From positions 372,001-436,000 of the forward strand of contig NZ_JAQQWU010000002.1 in the NCBI RefSeq assembly GCF_028610625.1: 64,000 nt of DNA, given 5' to 3'. Below the pieces are notes generated by a model. That model did no database searches, was not told where the DNA came from, and saw only the letters and a program-made list of their open reading frames with translations. This document shows positions 56,259 to 64,000 of this stretch, in pieces (position 1 is the first letter of the stretch; each line of letters starts with the position of its first letter). The stretch is from Guptibacillus spartinae. Lineage in GTDB: Bacteria; Bacillota; Bacilli; Bacillales; Guptibacillaceae. The position numbers and the translations under genes were made by a program.

Positions 56259-57189
56259 AGATTCTTCTGTTTTTCCCCTGTAAAAAGACCGGAGTAGTAA
56301 AGTGCTTAATTCTTTCCATGATCCGCTTCGCTTTTGTTTCTTCTATTCCACTTTTATGAGAATAAGCGAGGTGATCTTCTAACAAGGTATAGTCTAAATT
56401 AGAAGAATAAAGCGTCGGCAATCCCTCTGTCATTCGATATTGGAGGAGAGCACCAAGTATATCGTCCCTTACCCAACTCGAGATATTTTCAGCCCCAATA
56501 TCATCAAGGATTAATAAAGGTGTCTCTTTTAAGTAATCTAACTTTTCGTCAATCGTTTGATCTTGTATCGCACTTTTCATTTGTCGGAAGAAATCAGGGG
56601 TATAAATAAACTGTGAACGAACCCCTTTTTCCTTCGCTAACTGATTCGCAATAGCCCCTAAAATAAAGGTTTTGCCAACACCAAACCCGCCGTGAATATA
56701 GAGCCCTTTCTTCGTTTCCCCAGGGACAAATTCTTCAACGTATTGAATTGCCGTGCCAATTGCTTCAAGTCGAACAGGATCTTCGTCATCTAGATCTGCA
56801 AATGTCGCTTCAAGAATTTCTTTTGGAATATAATAGCTCTGAATCATTTCATTGCGCTTTTTATTCTTATCTTCTTCAACCCTTGTTGGGCATCGATTAT
56901 AGCGGATATCAATGACGGAACGATTGATAAACAGCTCGGGCTCATATCCCTCCATCATATTGATGCAGTTTGATAGGCCCGGACAGCCTTCACAGCGCTT
57001 CGCCTGTGTCGTAAATTCATACAACCTAGCGAGACTTCGATCAATCATTTTCTCATCAACGTCATCTTGTTCCTGAATAAATGCTTGAATGTCTTCATCT
57101 GCCATGATCGCTTTTTTCATTTCTTGATATTGCTCCTGAAACTTTTTATTACCCGGCATTTTATTAAACGATTCCTGGATGGATTCCAT
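56257..57189 (-). CDS. dnaI: primosomal helicase loader DnaI
   Basis: AAA+ protein that loads the replicative helicase. The 310-residue product has an N-terminal zinc-binding part (CEGCPGLSNC, then IRYNRCP), Walker A GGFGVGKTFILGA (about 166-178), Walker B LLILDDIGAE and a sensor-type ending. The ATG at 57189 gives MESIQES; a GTG three codons upstream lies in the ribosome site. It is downstream of dnaB. Confidence 0.95.
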   Translation of the reverse strand: MESIQESFNKMPGNKKFQEQYQEMKKAIMADEDIQAFIQEQDDVDEKMIDRSLARLYEFTTQAKRCEGCPGLSNCINMMEGYEPELFINRSVIDIRYNRCPTRVEEDKNKKRNEMIQSYYIPKEILEATFADLDDEDPVRLEAIGTAIQYVEEFVPGETKKGLYIHGGFGVGKTFILGAIANQLAKEKGVRSQFIYTPDFFRQMKSAIQDQTIDEKLDYLKETPLLILDDIGAENISSWVRDDILGALLQYRMTEGLPTLYSSNLDYTLLEDHLAYSHKSGIEETKAKRIMERIKHFTTPVFLQGKNRRI

Positions 57190-57204
57190 ACATTTCACCC
57201 CGCT

Positions 57205-58548
57205 TTATTTTTTGTATTTGCTTAGCATCTTTTTCAACTGATCTTGTTTTTCTGAGCGCTCTTCATGAGACATATCAGGTTCTTTTTGCTCCGATATCCA
57301 TTCAGGAACTTTATCTTTTCGAGTGGAAGAATTTCCTTTTCCGCGAGTTGGTGCTTTTTTCTTAGGCTGCTGAAGTTCTTTAATGGCAAGGTTCATGGCT
57401 TCTCTTACAGTCTTTACCCTCGCTCTTGCCCAGTGACTCGCAAATTTTTCTACATAGTTTTTGGACAGCTTCTTATCCTGGGTTTCAATAATAAAATCAA
57501 GAAGAACGTTCATTACGCCAGGTGTCAGCTTCTGTTCATCCATAATTCGCTCCACTAATTTCATATCTGCTTCAGAAGGCTTTCCACCTTCTGCTGCACG
57601 TTGAAGAATATCATATGGGGTCATTTGTTCATAACGCTGTGCTGCCTTATCTTCTTCTGTTACAGGTTCTTTCGTATGAAATTCTTGAAGCTCAGCAGGC
57701 TGGCGCCTATATTGGAGCGCTGGTACTTTCCCTCGATTTTCAAGAGCAAACCAGCTGCTTACCTCCTTGCGCAAAAGATCATCCGATAGCTCGTCATGAT
57801 GGATGGCGGCCTGCTCAACAATTCGTCCCATTTCGTAGGGCTCAATCTTATAAACAAAAGCAAGTCGCTCTATTGTTTTCTTAACCGAGTCAGTAAACAT
57901 CTTATCTGTCACAATCATATCAGAAATGTGCTGTTTCATCACATCAAAGTCAAATTCTGAGGACGTAAAAACAAGACCCTTATTATCATTTCGACTTGCG
58001 ATCTCCTGCACGTCGTCTTCCTCATAATCAGCCGTCATTTCGGAAGGGTGAAGTGAATCGTATACTTCATTAAATGAAGCCGTCATATCCTTATATTCAG
58101 AGAGATCCGGCTTTTCAACTGAAAAGTAATTTTTCAGATCATGGTAACGGTTACGCCCTAGTCGATTAAACAAGTAAATATTTAAAACACCGTCATTAAA
58201 AAAGCGATCAGGTGTTAGCGGGGGTTGAAGCTCATAAGTAAAGTGCCTCGGGTCATCTCCGTCTTTAAGGAAAGTTTTCAACAAACCGATGCCTTCTAAC
58301 TTACGACGCTCTTCAAGCAATTTTTTTGTATCCCATCTCATCATCAGCAATAAATGGTGATGAGTCATTTTCGTAACAAGACTGTCCTGTTGTTCATGGG
58401 CGCTCCACATTGTCATATAGAGACTATAAGCACCAGCACCAATCAATGGCTGATATAACAGGGTTAAAACATTCCTATCATAATCATGCAATAATCCACA
58501 CGCTTCAATTTGAAGCGTATCAACAGGAAGGAGTTCTTTCCAATGCAT
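57205..58548 (-). CDS. dnaB: replication initiation and membrane attachment protein DnaB
   Basis: Helicase-loading cofactor of Bacillus (not the E. coli helicase). The 447-residue product has the N-terminal DDBH1 region (LTLLYQPLIGAGAYSLYMTMW) and the C-terminal DnaD-like domain (MNVLLDFIIETQDKKLSKNYVEKFASHWA), then a charged tail. I prefer the ATG at 58548 since GGTG is 7 bases upstream. Confidence 0.94.
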   Translation of the reverse strand: MHWKELLPVDTLQIEACGLLHDYDRNVLTLLYQPLIGAGAYSLYMTMWSAHEQQDSLVTKMTHHHLLLMMRWDTKKLLEERRKLEGIGLLKTFLKDGDDPRHFTYELQPPLTPDRFFNDGVLNIYLFNRLGRNRYHDLKNYFSVEKPDLSEYKDMTASFNEVYDSLHPSEMTADYEEDDVQEIASRNDNKGLVFTSSEFDFDVMKQHISDMIVTDKMFTDSVKKTIERLAFVYKIEPYEMGRIVEQAAIHHDELSDDLLRKEVSSWFALENRGKVPALQYRRQPAELQEFHTKEPVTEEDKAAQRYEQMTPYDILQRAAEGGKPSEADMKLVERIMDEQKLTPGVMNVLLDFIIETQDKKLSKNYVEKFASHWARARVKTVREAMNLAIKELQQPKKKAPTRGKGNSSTRKDKVPEWISEQKEPDMSHEERSEKQDQLKKMLSKYKK

Positions 58549-58653
58549 ATGCTTCACCTTTACATTCCCTCTTAGATTTTCTAACTTACTTATAGCTTAA
58601 AACTGAACATCAAGCAAGGTTTTGCCCCGTACGATTTTAGGTTATTGACGTAC

Positions 58654-58677
58654 AAAAAAAGAGCTTACACTAAGCTC
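58654..58677 (-). terminator. nrdR terminator
   Basis: GAGCTTA/TAAGCTC stem (58661-58667 with 58671-58677) followed by seven U. Confidence 0.82.
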
Positions 58678-58684
58678 CTTCTCG

Positions 58685-59143
58685 TTACTCTGCTCTGTTA
58701 ATTAGTTCTTTAAGCTCACGAATAAACACATTGATGTCTTTAAACTGACGATAAACGGAAGCAAATCGAACATAAGCGACTTCATCAACTTTTGCAAGCT
58801 GATCCATCACAAGCTCCCCTACAGTATCACTACTGATCTCAGAAGCGCCCTGATTGCGAAGATCGCGTTCTATTTCGTTCACAATGGTTTCAAGTTTTTC
58901 GAGAGGCACCGGTCTTTTTTCACAGGCTTTTATTAAACCTCGAAGAATCTTTTCCCGGCTAAACTCTTCCCTAGCTCCATCTTTTTTTACTACAATAAGC
59001 GGTATTTCTTCAACTGTTTCAAACGTTGTAAACCGATAAGTACACGATTCACATTCACGGCGCCTGCGGATCGACCGGCCTTCGTGAACCGGTCTGGAGT
59101 CAAGCACTCTTGTACCATTATGATTGCAGTTGGGACAGCGCAT
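58685..59143 (-). CDS. nrdR: ribonucleotide reductase repressor NrdR
   Basis: 152 residues: zinc ribbon with cysteine pairs in [17 protein letters not shown] and [12 protein letters not shown], then an ATP-cone ([20 protein letters not shown]). It senses ATP/dATP and represses nrd genes at NrdR boxes. Upstream of dnaB as in B. subtilis. Confidence 0.96.
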   Translation of the reverse strand: MRCPNCNHNGTRVLDSRPVHEGRSIRRRRECESCTYRFTTFETVEEIPLIVVKKDGAREEFSREKILRGLIKACEKRPVPLEKLETIVNEIERDLRNQGASEISSDTVGELVMDQLAKVDEVAYVRFASVYRQFKDINVFIRELKELINRAE

Positions 59144-59217
59144 TAGATCATCTCCACTAAACGAACAAGATTTCTATCTCTTATTTTAGCATAAAATGTG
59201 CGATGGCACACCTCTCA

Positions 59218-59607
59218 CTAAAATTGCTCTGAAATGCCTGTTCCAATCAACGTTAATTTCTTCTTCAAATCTGTATAAATGGTTTCAATCACCTTTTTGC
59301 TAAAACCGAAATCTACCGGTAAGGGCGTTTCTGTTGAAACGGAAAAATCAACTGCTGTTTTATATGCACGCACGGTTACGACAGTACCAACGATTAACGC
59401 TTTTTTTGGACCCTTCACTTGAAAGACAAACTCTCCACGTTCGGGTGAATTGGTCACGATTTCACCTTTGTAGTGCTTTTGAAGAATGGCTTTTGCTTCT
59501 GTGAAAGCCTGTTCTTTTGTCGCTTTAAAATAGTGCGTTTTCAGAGCATCAATTTGATGTCTTTCCCCTGTTTCAGAACGGTTGCTGAAAAATTCTTTTA
59601 ATCCCAC
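59218..59607 (-). CDS. uncharacterised 129-residue cytosolic protein
   Basis: Not recognised. I chose a GTG at 59607 because GAGGAGG stands 7 bases before it; the frame is open 18 codons further without a site. The product has no signal peptide or membrane helix. It has an amphipathic helical start, then beta-rich segments (GEFVFQVKGPKKALIVGTVVTVRAYKTAVDFSVS). It lies between nrdR and speD, where B. subtilis has nothing comparable as far as I recall. Confidence 0.68.
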   Translation of the reverse strand: MGLKEFFSNRSETGERHQIDALKTHYFKATKEQAFTEAKAILQKHYKGEIVTNSPERGEFVFQVKGPKKALIVGTVVTVRAYKTAVDFSVSTETPLPVDFGFSKKVIETIYTDLKKKLTLIGTGISEQF

Positions 59608-59716
59608 CCCTAGTCCTCCTCTATTTTTTTTAAGGATAGCAATAAATGACTGATAAATCAACGAGATCGAGCAGAATCCCCTTTCATTCTGACCTGAAAG
59701 CCCCCCTAGGACAATT

Positions 59717-59743
59717 AAAAAAAGGGCACCCGAGGCACCCTTT
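59717..59743 (-). terminator. speD terminator
   Basis: AAAGGGTGCC pairs with GGTGCCCTTT (two G-U) around TCG on the minus-strand RNA, followed by U residues. Confidence 0.82.
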
Positions 59744-59757
59744 CATTCGCTGTATAA

Positions 59758-60147
59758 TTATGAAGTAAACGCTGATTGTTCTTCTCTTACTTTTGGTTTT
59801 ACTGGTCCCATACCTCGCGGAAGTTCAATGTTTTCACGAGTATCCGCTCCAAGTGCATCTGCAATGTAATTTGCAGCTACGTTTGGATCAAGATCACCAC
59901 ATGTATACACATCGATACTGGCATAACCATGCTCAGGGAAACTGTGGATCGTTAAATGTGATTCAGAAATGATAACCACGCCACTTACACCCTGTGGTGC
60001 GAATTTATGAAATGCTACTTCACGAACCTCTGCACCTGACTTGAGAGCAGCTTCAACAAACGTTTCTTCAATAAATTTCATGTTGTTTAATTTTTCAGTG
60101 TCACAGCCCCATAATTCAGCAATGACGTGACGTCCCATTGTATCCAT
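59758..60147 (-). CDS. speD: S-adenosylmethionine decarboxylase proenzyme
   Basis: Makes decarboxylated SAM for spermidine synthesis. The 129-residue prokaryotic-type proenzyme self-cleaves between Glu62 and Ser63 ([18 protein letters not shown]); Ser63 becomes the pyruvoyl group, with His68 and Cys83 also conserved. The gene has its own promoter and a structured leader of about 135 bases. Confidence 0.96.
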   Translation of the reverse strand: MDTMGRHVIAELWGCDTEKLNNMKFIEETFVEAALKSGAEVREVAFHKFAPQGVSGVVIISESHLTIHSFPEHGYASIDVYTCGDLDPNVAANYIADALGADTRENIELPRGMGPVKPKVREEQSAFTS

Positions 60148-60173
60148 AGCAAAATTCCCCCTTTAAATTTACT

Positions 60174-60260
60174 CATGCCTAAAGCATGCGGTATTGAAAA
60201 TCCACCACGGGGGAAAGTTAGTCCGATGAGGTCCTAACCCTTTAAGTAGTTTTCAATGCC
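60174..60260 (-). other. structured leader of speD
   Basis: An 11-bp stem (60190-60200 with 60250-60260, GGCATTGAAAA / TTTTCAATACC on the RNA) encloses GTTAG/CTAAC (60217-60221 with 60234-60238) and flanking AAAG/CTTT. A second hairpin CATGC/GCATG (60174-60188) stands just before the ribosome site. No U-run terminator is seen, so any control is more likely on translation. I know no family for it. Confidence 0.6.
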
Positions 60261-60290
60261 AAATTGCTATAAAAGAAGTTCACGAAAAAT

Positions 60291-60319
60291 AGTATAAGGC
60301 TTTTAAAATAGATTTGCAA
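60291..60319 (-). promoter_or_regulatory. sigma-A promoter for speD
   Basis: TTGCAA (60319-60314), 17-base spacer, TATACT (60296-60291). The remaining 60320-60443 shows nothing I can name. Confidence 0.8.
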
Positions 60320-60443
60320 GAATAAATTAAATGCAAACCTTCCTTCTCATCACTCACTTTCACAGAGTTAGCGAATCAGTACTAGTAAGAATATATCCCA
60401 TTTATAAGAGAAATATCCTTCACCAGTCGTTTTTCTTCCAAAT

Positions 60444-60475
60444 AAAAAGAAGCAGGATCGCTCCTACTTCTTTTT
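60444..60475 (-). terminator. gapB terminator
   Basis: A 14-bp stem (60444-60457 with 60462-60475, one G-U), 4-base loop, U-rich tail. Confidence 0.9.
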
Positions 60476-60483
60476 ATTTCACC

Positions 60484-61512
60484 CTATACGCTCACTTTCA
60501 ACCTCTCGGGAATTCGTTCTCCTACGTACTTTGCCATATCGACTACTCGACAAGAATAGCCCCATTCATTGTCATACCAGGCAAGCACCTTAACTTTTTT
60601 GCTTTCAACGACCATTGTTGATAGCCCATCAACGATAGAAGAATGCGCATTGCCGTTGTAGTCAATTGAAACTAATGGTTCATCAGAGTAACCAAGAATA
60701 CCTCTTAGCGGTCCTTCCGAAGCAGCCTTTAAAGCATCATTCACCTGATCAATGGTTACTTCTTTCTTGAGATCCACCACAAGGTCTACTAAGGAAACAT
60801 TCGGTGTCGGTACACGAAGCGACATTCCATTTAATTTCCCTTCTAAATGAGGCAAAACTTTCGAAATCGCTTTAGCTGCACCAGTGGAAGTTGGAATAAT
60901 AGACTGGCCACAGGCGCGAGCTCTTCTTAAATCTTTGTGTGGATTATCGATGTTTTTTTGATCATTTGTGTAAGCGTGCACCGTTGTCATCATACCCGAA
61001 ACAATTCCAAACGATTTATCAAGCACCTGAACCACTGGGGCAAGACAATTGGTTGTACAAGAAGCATTGGATAAAACGTGATGTTTCTTGTCATTGTATT
61101 CGCTTTCATTTATGCCCATTACGATTGTCAAATCTTCATTCTTACCAGGTGCGGTAATGATCACTTTCGTTGCTCCTGCTTCAATATGGTAACCGGCTTC
61201 TTCTTTCGTACGAAACTTTCCGGTAGCTTCAATGACAATGTCAATCCCCATCTCTTTCCAAGGAAGACTTTTGGGATCACGATTATTTAAAACAACTACT
61301 TTTTTATTGTTAATCTTTATTCCATTTTCAACTGGTGTAACCTCTCCATCAAATGTACCGTGAATGCTATCATATTTAATTAAATGGCTGAGCGTTTCTG
61401 GTGGATAGCTAGCGTTAATTGCTACAACTTCCAAACTATCTTCCATCATTGCCTTTCTAAATACCATTCGCCCAATTCTTCCAAAGCCATTAATCGCTAC
61501 TCTTGATTTCAT
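60484..61512 (-). CDS. gapB: glyceraldehyde-3-phosphate dehydrogenase, gluconeogenic NADP-type
   Basis: 342 residues with GFGRIGRMVFRKAM and catalytic Cys152 (SNASCTTNC). The cofactor loop reads NASYPPET (33-40) instead of the Asp-bearing loop of NAD-dependent GapA, as in B. subtilis GapB, which favours NADP and works in gluconeogenesis. An extended -10 (TGT-TATACT, 61575-61567) is the likely promoter; in B. subtilis gapB is repressed by CcpN. It neighbours speD and coaE as expected. Confidence 0.94.
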   Translation of the reverse strand: MKSRVAINGFGRIGRMVFRKAMMEDSLEVVAINASYPPETLSHLIKYDSIHGTFDGEVTPVENGIKINNKKVVVLNNRDPKSLPWKEMGIDIVIEATGKFRTKEEAGYHIEAGATKVIITAPGKNEDLTIVMGINESEYNDKKHHVLSNASCTTNCLAPVVQVLDKSFGIVSGMMTTVHAYTNDQKNIDNPHKDLRRARACGQSIIPTSTGAAKAISKVLPHLEGKLNGMSLRVPTPNVSLVDLVVDLKKEVTIDQVNDALKAASEGPLRGILGYSDEPLVSIDYNGNAHSSIVDGLSTMVVESKKVKVLAWYDNEWGYSCRVVDMAKYVGERIPERLKVSV

Positions 61513-61566
61513 TCAGCGTTCCTCCCGCCACATATGTGTTATACTTATTTCCCCTATCACAAAATT

Positions 61567-61575
61567 AGTATAACA
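61567..61575 (-). promoter_or_regulatory. extended -10 promoter candidate for gapB
   Basis: TGT-TATACT without a good -35, about 55 bases before the gapB ATG. Confidence 0.45.
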
Positions 61576-61655
61576 TATAATATGCAAATGAAAAGATTAA
61601 TTTACACTATTTTTGCAGATCCCCTTTATCTAAGCACTTGACTATAAAACACAAA

Positions 61656-61679
61656 AAACACGCCGTTTCAGACGTGTTT
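61656..61679 (-). terminator. coaE terminator
   Basis: AAACACG/CGTGTTT stem (61656-61662 with 61673-61679) followed by TTTTGTG on the minus strand; moderate strength. Confidence 0.65.
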
Positions 61680-61683
61680 CCCC

Positions 61684-62277
61684 TCATATTACTCCCCATT
61701 TTTTTAGAATGTTGTTAAGCTGTTCTTCCGTCTCTTCACGTCCACCAGTGTTATCAATCACTTCATCAGCCAGTTCTTTCTTTTCTTCAATAGGCATTTG
61801 CGATTGAATACGTTCCAAAGCCTCTTCTTCGGTACTTTGGTCCCTTTCAACTAATCTCGATAGCTGGGTTTTGGCATCGACATATACGAGAAGGGTTTGA
61901 TCGACCATATGAGTTAGCTCACTTTCAAACAACAGCGGAATATCGAATATAACATGCGCGCTTCCCTGCTCTTTAAAAGCTGCTGCTTGATCCAGCATTC
62001 CTTTTCGAATAGCAGGATGGAGTACTCGATTTAAAACATTGCGCTTCTCTTTATCCTTAAAGATGACGGAACCTAACTTCTTTCGATCAAGACCACCATC
62101 TTCCGCTTTCATGTCTTCTCCAAACAATTGAAAGATTTTTTCAAGTGCCGGCTCACCAGGTTCAACAACCTTTCGTGCCATCACATCTGCATCAACAATT
62201 GGTAAATCATAACGTTTAATCATTTCAGCTACAGTACTTTTTCCGCTAGCAATCCCACCGGTAAGTCCAATATCCAT
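61684..62277 (-). CDS. coaE: dephospho-CoA kinase
   Basis: Last step of coenzyme A synthesis. 197 residues: P-loop GLTGGIASGKSTVAEM (5-20), VDADVMARKVVEPGEPAL, and the lid/base region FDIPLLFES. It lies 15 bases after ytaF. Confidence 0.96.
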   Translation of the reverse strand: MDIGLTGGIASGKSTVAEMIKRYDLPIVDADVMARKVVEPGEPALEKIFQLFGEDMKAEDGGLDRKKLGSVIFKDKEKRNVLNRVLHPAIRKGMLDQAAAFKEQGSAHVIFDIPLLFESELTHMVDQTLLVYVDAKTQLSRLVERDQSTEEEALERIQSQMPIEEKKELADEVIDNTGGREETEEQLNNILKKWGVI

Positions 62278-62292
62278 TCTTTTCCTCCTTCC

Positions 62293-62925
62293 CTACATCC
62301 TCATAAACCCTAAGATAATGAGTAGGCATCCTGGTAAAAATGATAATTTATCCATCCATTTGATGTTCGAAGTAAGGTTTCCAAACTTTAATCCCGAGAG
62401 TAAAAACAATGAACTCATACAGGCAATCAACAGAGATGTTTCTATTGGAGGGAATCCAACCATTGAAGCACCTATCCCAGCCCCAAACGCATCAAGGGAT
62501 AACGCAGCTCCAAGCATGATTGCTTCAATGCCTGTAATTGTACCAGAATCATCAAAATCAGCCGTGGTTGGTTTTCTTAAAATACTGATAACCACTCCAA
62601 GCGAACGGATTTCATAATGAAGCAGAATTCGCTCGGAAACTGTTTTTTCAACGTCTTTATTGTTACGGATCATTTGATATAACACCCATACACCGAGCAC
62701 GATAAGAATACCGCCACCAATTCGCTGAGCTACTATATCTGAAATCCATAACTGTAATAGTGAGCCAAATCCCATTGCGATTAACATGGAGATCGCCGAA
62801 CAAATCGAAATGATAAGAATTGACTTAAACGGAATTTTCATCTTTCGTAGTCCATACGTTAAGCCAACTCCAAAACCATCTACACTTACTGCAAACGCTA
62901 AGAAAAAAAGAGAAACCCAGTACAT
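62293..62925 (-). CDS. ytaF: YtaF-like sporulation membrane protein
   Basis: 210 residues, six helices in two repeats with the MntP-like pattern AVSVDGFGVGLTYGLRK (near 13-29) and LGAALSLDAFGAGIGASMVG. Similarity to manganese exporters suggests ion transport, but the substrate is unknown. It lies between mutM and coaE as in B. subtilis. Confidence 0.9.
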   Translation of the reverse strand: MYWVSLFFLAFAVSVDGFGVGLTYGLRKMKIPFKSILIISICSAISMLIAMGFGSLLQLWISDIVAQRIGGGILIVLGVWVLYQMIRNNKDVEKTVSERILLHYEIRSLGVVISILRKPTTADFDDSGTITGIEAIMLGAALSLDAFGAGIGASMVGFPPIETSLLIACMSSLFLLSGLKFGNLTSNIKWMDKLSFLPGCLLIILGFMRM

Positions 62926-62990
62926 AGGCGAGCTCCTTCCATACTAAAATCTTAAATAGTATATGAAAGGAGCCCATCCAACGCTACGAA

Positions 62991-63821
62991 TCACTCATTT
63001 ACTTGACAGGTTGGGCAAAAAGTCGTCCCTCTTCCCCCTACAACGATTTTCTCTAGCTCACGTTGACATTCTTTACAGCCTTCACCAGCACGTCCGTATA
63101 CGAAGAGGCTCTCTTGATACGTCCCCACTTTCCCCTGGCTATTTACATAAGAGCGTATCGTACTTCCGCCCTTGTTTACCGCATCTGATAACGTACGAAT
63201 GATCTCATCTCTAAGCTTATCAATTTCCTTCATTGTAAGTGTAGAAGCAATACGCTCTGGATGAATGCCAGCTTTAAACAACGCTTCATCTACGTAAATA
63301 TTTCCTAGACCTACAACAAGAGTTTGATCTAACAACACTGTTTTTACTTTTCTTGATGTTTTTTGGAACCCTTTTTGTAATACTTCAGAGGTAAACTGTT
63401 TTGAAAAAGGTTCATGTCCCAGCTGCGCGAGTGGTAACTCGTTTTCCTCTAATCCAATAGGAAAAAGATGCATCGTACCAAACTTACGCACGTCGTGGTA
63501 ACGAAGCTCTGTTCCATCTTCGAACGTAAAAAACACATGCGTATGATGATCAAATTCTTCATCGCTAGCAGATAACTTATATTTTCCTTCCATACGAAGG
63601 TGAGAAATGATTACGTCATCTTCCAGAATTAGTTTTAAAAACTTTCCTCTTCTTTCAACACCTGTAAAAGTCTGACCAATCACTTTCATTTTAAAGGCTT
63701 CAACATCATCTGGTTTTTTAATGATTTTAGGCCACTTTACAACCACATTTGTGACCTTCTTCCCAACAATCAGATCTTCTAGCGTGCGTTTAACCGTTTC
63801 TACTTCTGGTAATTCGGGCAT
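62991..63821 (-). CDS. mutM: formamidopyrimidine-DNA glycosylase
   Basis: Removes 8-oxoguanine and nicks the abasic site. 276 residues: catalytic Pro2-Glu3 (MPELPEVETVKRTL), Lys in GRRGK-like VERRGKFLKL, the helix-two-turn-helix GLGNIYVDEALF, and a C-terminal zinc finger CKECQRELEKIVVGGRGTTF then CPTC. It lies 20 bases after polA. Confidence 0.97.
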   Translation of the reverse strand: MPELPEVETVKRTLEDLIVGKKVTNVVVKWPKIIKKPDDVEAFKMKVIGQTFTGVERRGKFLKLILEDDVIISHLRMEGKYKLSASDEEFDHHTHVFFTFEDGTELRYHDVRKFGTMHLFPIGLEENELPLAQLGHEPFSKQFTSEVLQKGFQKTSRKVKTVLLDQTLVVGLGNIYVDEALFKAGIHPERIASTLTMKEIDKLRDEIIRTLSDAVNKGGSTIRSYVNSQGKVGTYQESLFVYGRAGEGCKECQRELEKIVVGGRGTTFCPTCQVNE

Positions 63822-63841
63822 ATTTCCCTCTCCTTTGATGC

Positions 63842-64000
63842 CTACTTCGCATCATACCAGGTGGAGCCGTACTCATAATCAACTTTCAGTGGCACATCCA
63901 GTTTGATGGCAGATTCCATTACTTCAGGTACGATACGTTTTAACGTTTCAATCTCATCTTGTGGTGCCTCAAAAATCAATTCATCATGTACTTGAAGCAA
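63842..64000 (-). CDS. polA: DNA polymerase I (partial, C-terminal end only)
   Basis: The last 52 codons of the A-family polymerase are visible: LLQVHDELIFEAPQDEIETL (motif C with the QVHDE catalytic core) through YEYGSTWYDAK and a stop at 63844-63842. The rest lies beyond the window. Confidence 0.96.
   Translation of the reverse strand: MLQVHDELIFEAPQDEIETLKRIVPEVMESAIKLDVPLKVDYEYGSTWYDAK

Noticed and set aside
60210-60240. Resemblance of CCGATGAG in the speD region to a hammerhead ribozyme core
   Set aside because: The core should read CTGATGAG with a paired GAAA and a cleavage GTC in the right order; these are not present on either strand.

Overview
The window is chromosomal DNA of a low-GC, endospore-forming member of the Bacillaceae. 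Evidence: sporulation and germination genes (gerM, gerE, sspI, ytxC, ytaF), AGGAGG-type ribosome sites, sigma-A, sigma-W and probable sporulation promoters, T-box leaders, and a gene order that for long stretches follows Bacillus subtilis from rdgB/rph to polA. The genus cannot be fixed from the sequence alone. Most genes are on the minus strand. I see no tRNA, rRNA, CRISPR array, phage or intact insertion sequence.

Layout. 0-4 kb: 3' end of rdgB, rph, gerM, racE and a MarR regulator. 4.2-9.2 kb: a glucose PTS block (glcT, ptsG, ptsH, ptsI) with a RAT/terminator switch in the ptsG leader, inserted where B. subtilis goes straight to gerE. 9.5-17.5 kb: gerE, sdhCAB, yslB, lysC behind a lysine riboswitch and with an internal start for a small subunit, then uvrC. 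17.5-25.3 kb: an accessory island between uvrC and trxA. It holds a four-gene overlapping operon (sugar epimerase, UPF0104-type membrane protein, membrane phosphodiesterase/phosphatase-fold enzyme, GT2 transferase), a GT-C-like membrane transferase, and a Fur-box-controlled two-gene FTR1 iron uptake operon.

25.4-31.4 kb: trxA and the fatty-acid degradation cluster etfA, etfB, enoyl-CoA hydratase, fadR (with its own operator) and lcfA, then an unannotated 27-residue membrane peptide. 31.4-38.1 kb: yshE, mutSB, polX, cvpA/yshB, zapA and rnhC, with a repeated palindromic element between yshB and polX. 38.2-40.9 kb: a nucleoside salvage pair, a nucleoside hydrolase divergent from a CNT transporter that has a purine riboswitch. 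40.9-45.5 kb: pheT, pheS (T-box) and an rRNA methyltransferase. 45.6-51.5 kb: sspI, an M42 peptidase, a dimeric dUTPase, ysdB with a sigma-W promoter, a VTT-domain protein, a cytochrome bd-type oxidase pair and ysdA.

51.5-64 kb: rplT, rpmI and infC (ATT start, L20-type leader), thrS (T-box), ytxC, dnaI, dnaB, nrdR, an unknown 129-residue protein, speD with a structured leader, gapB, coaE, ytaF, mutM and the 3' end of polA. This is ordinary core genome for DNA replication, repair and translation. The least explained parts are the surface-sugar island, the consensus promoter with a Fur-like operator and no obvious nearby gene at 25.3 kb, the speD leader, and the hairpin repeat at 36.0 kb.
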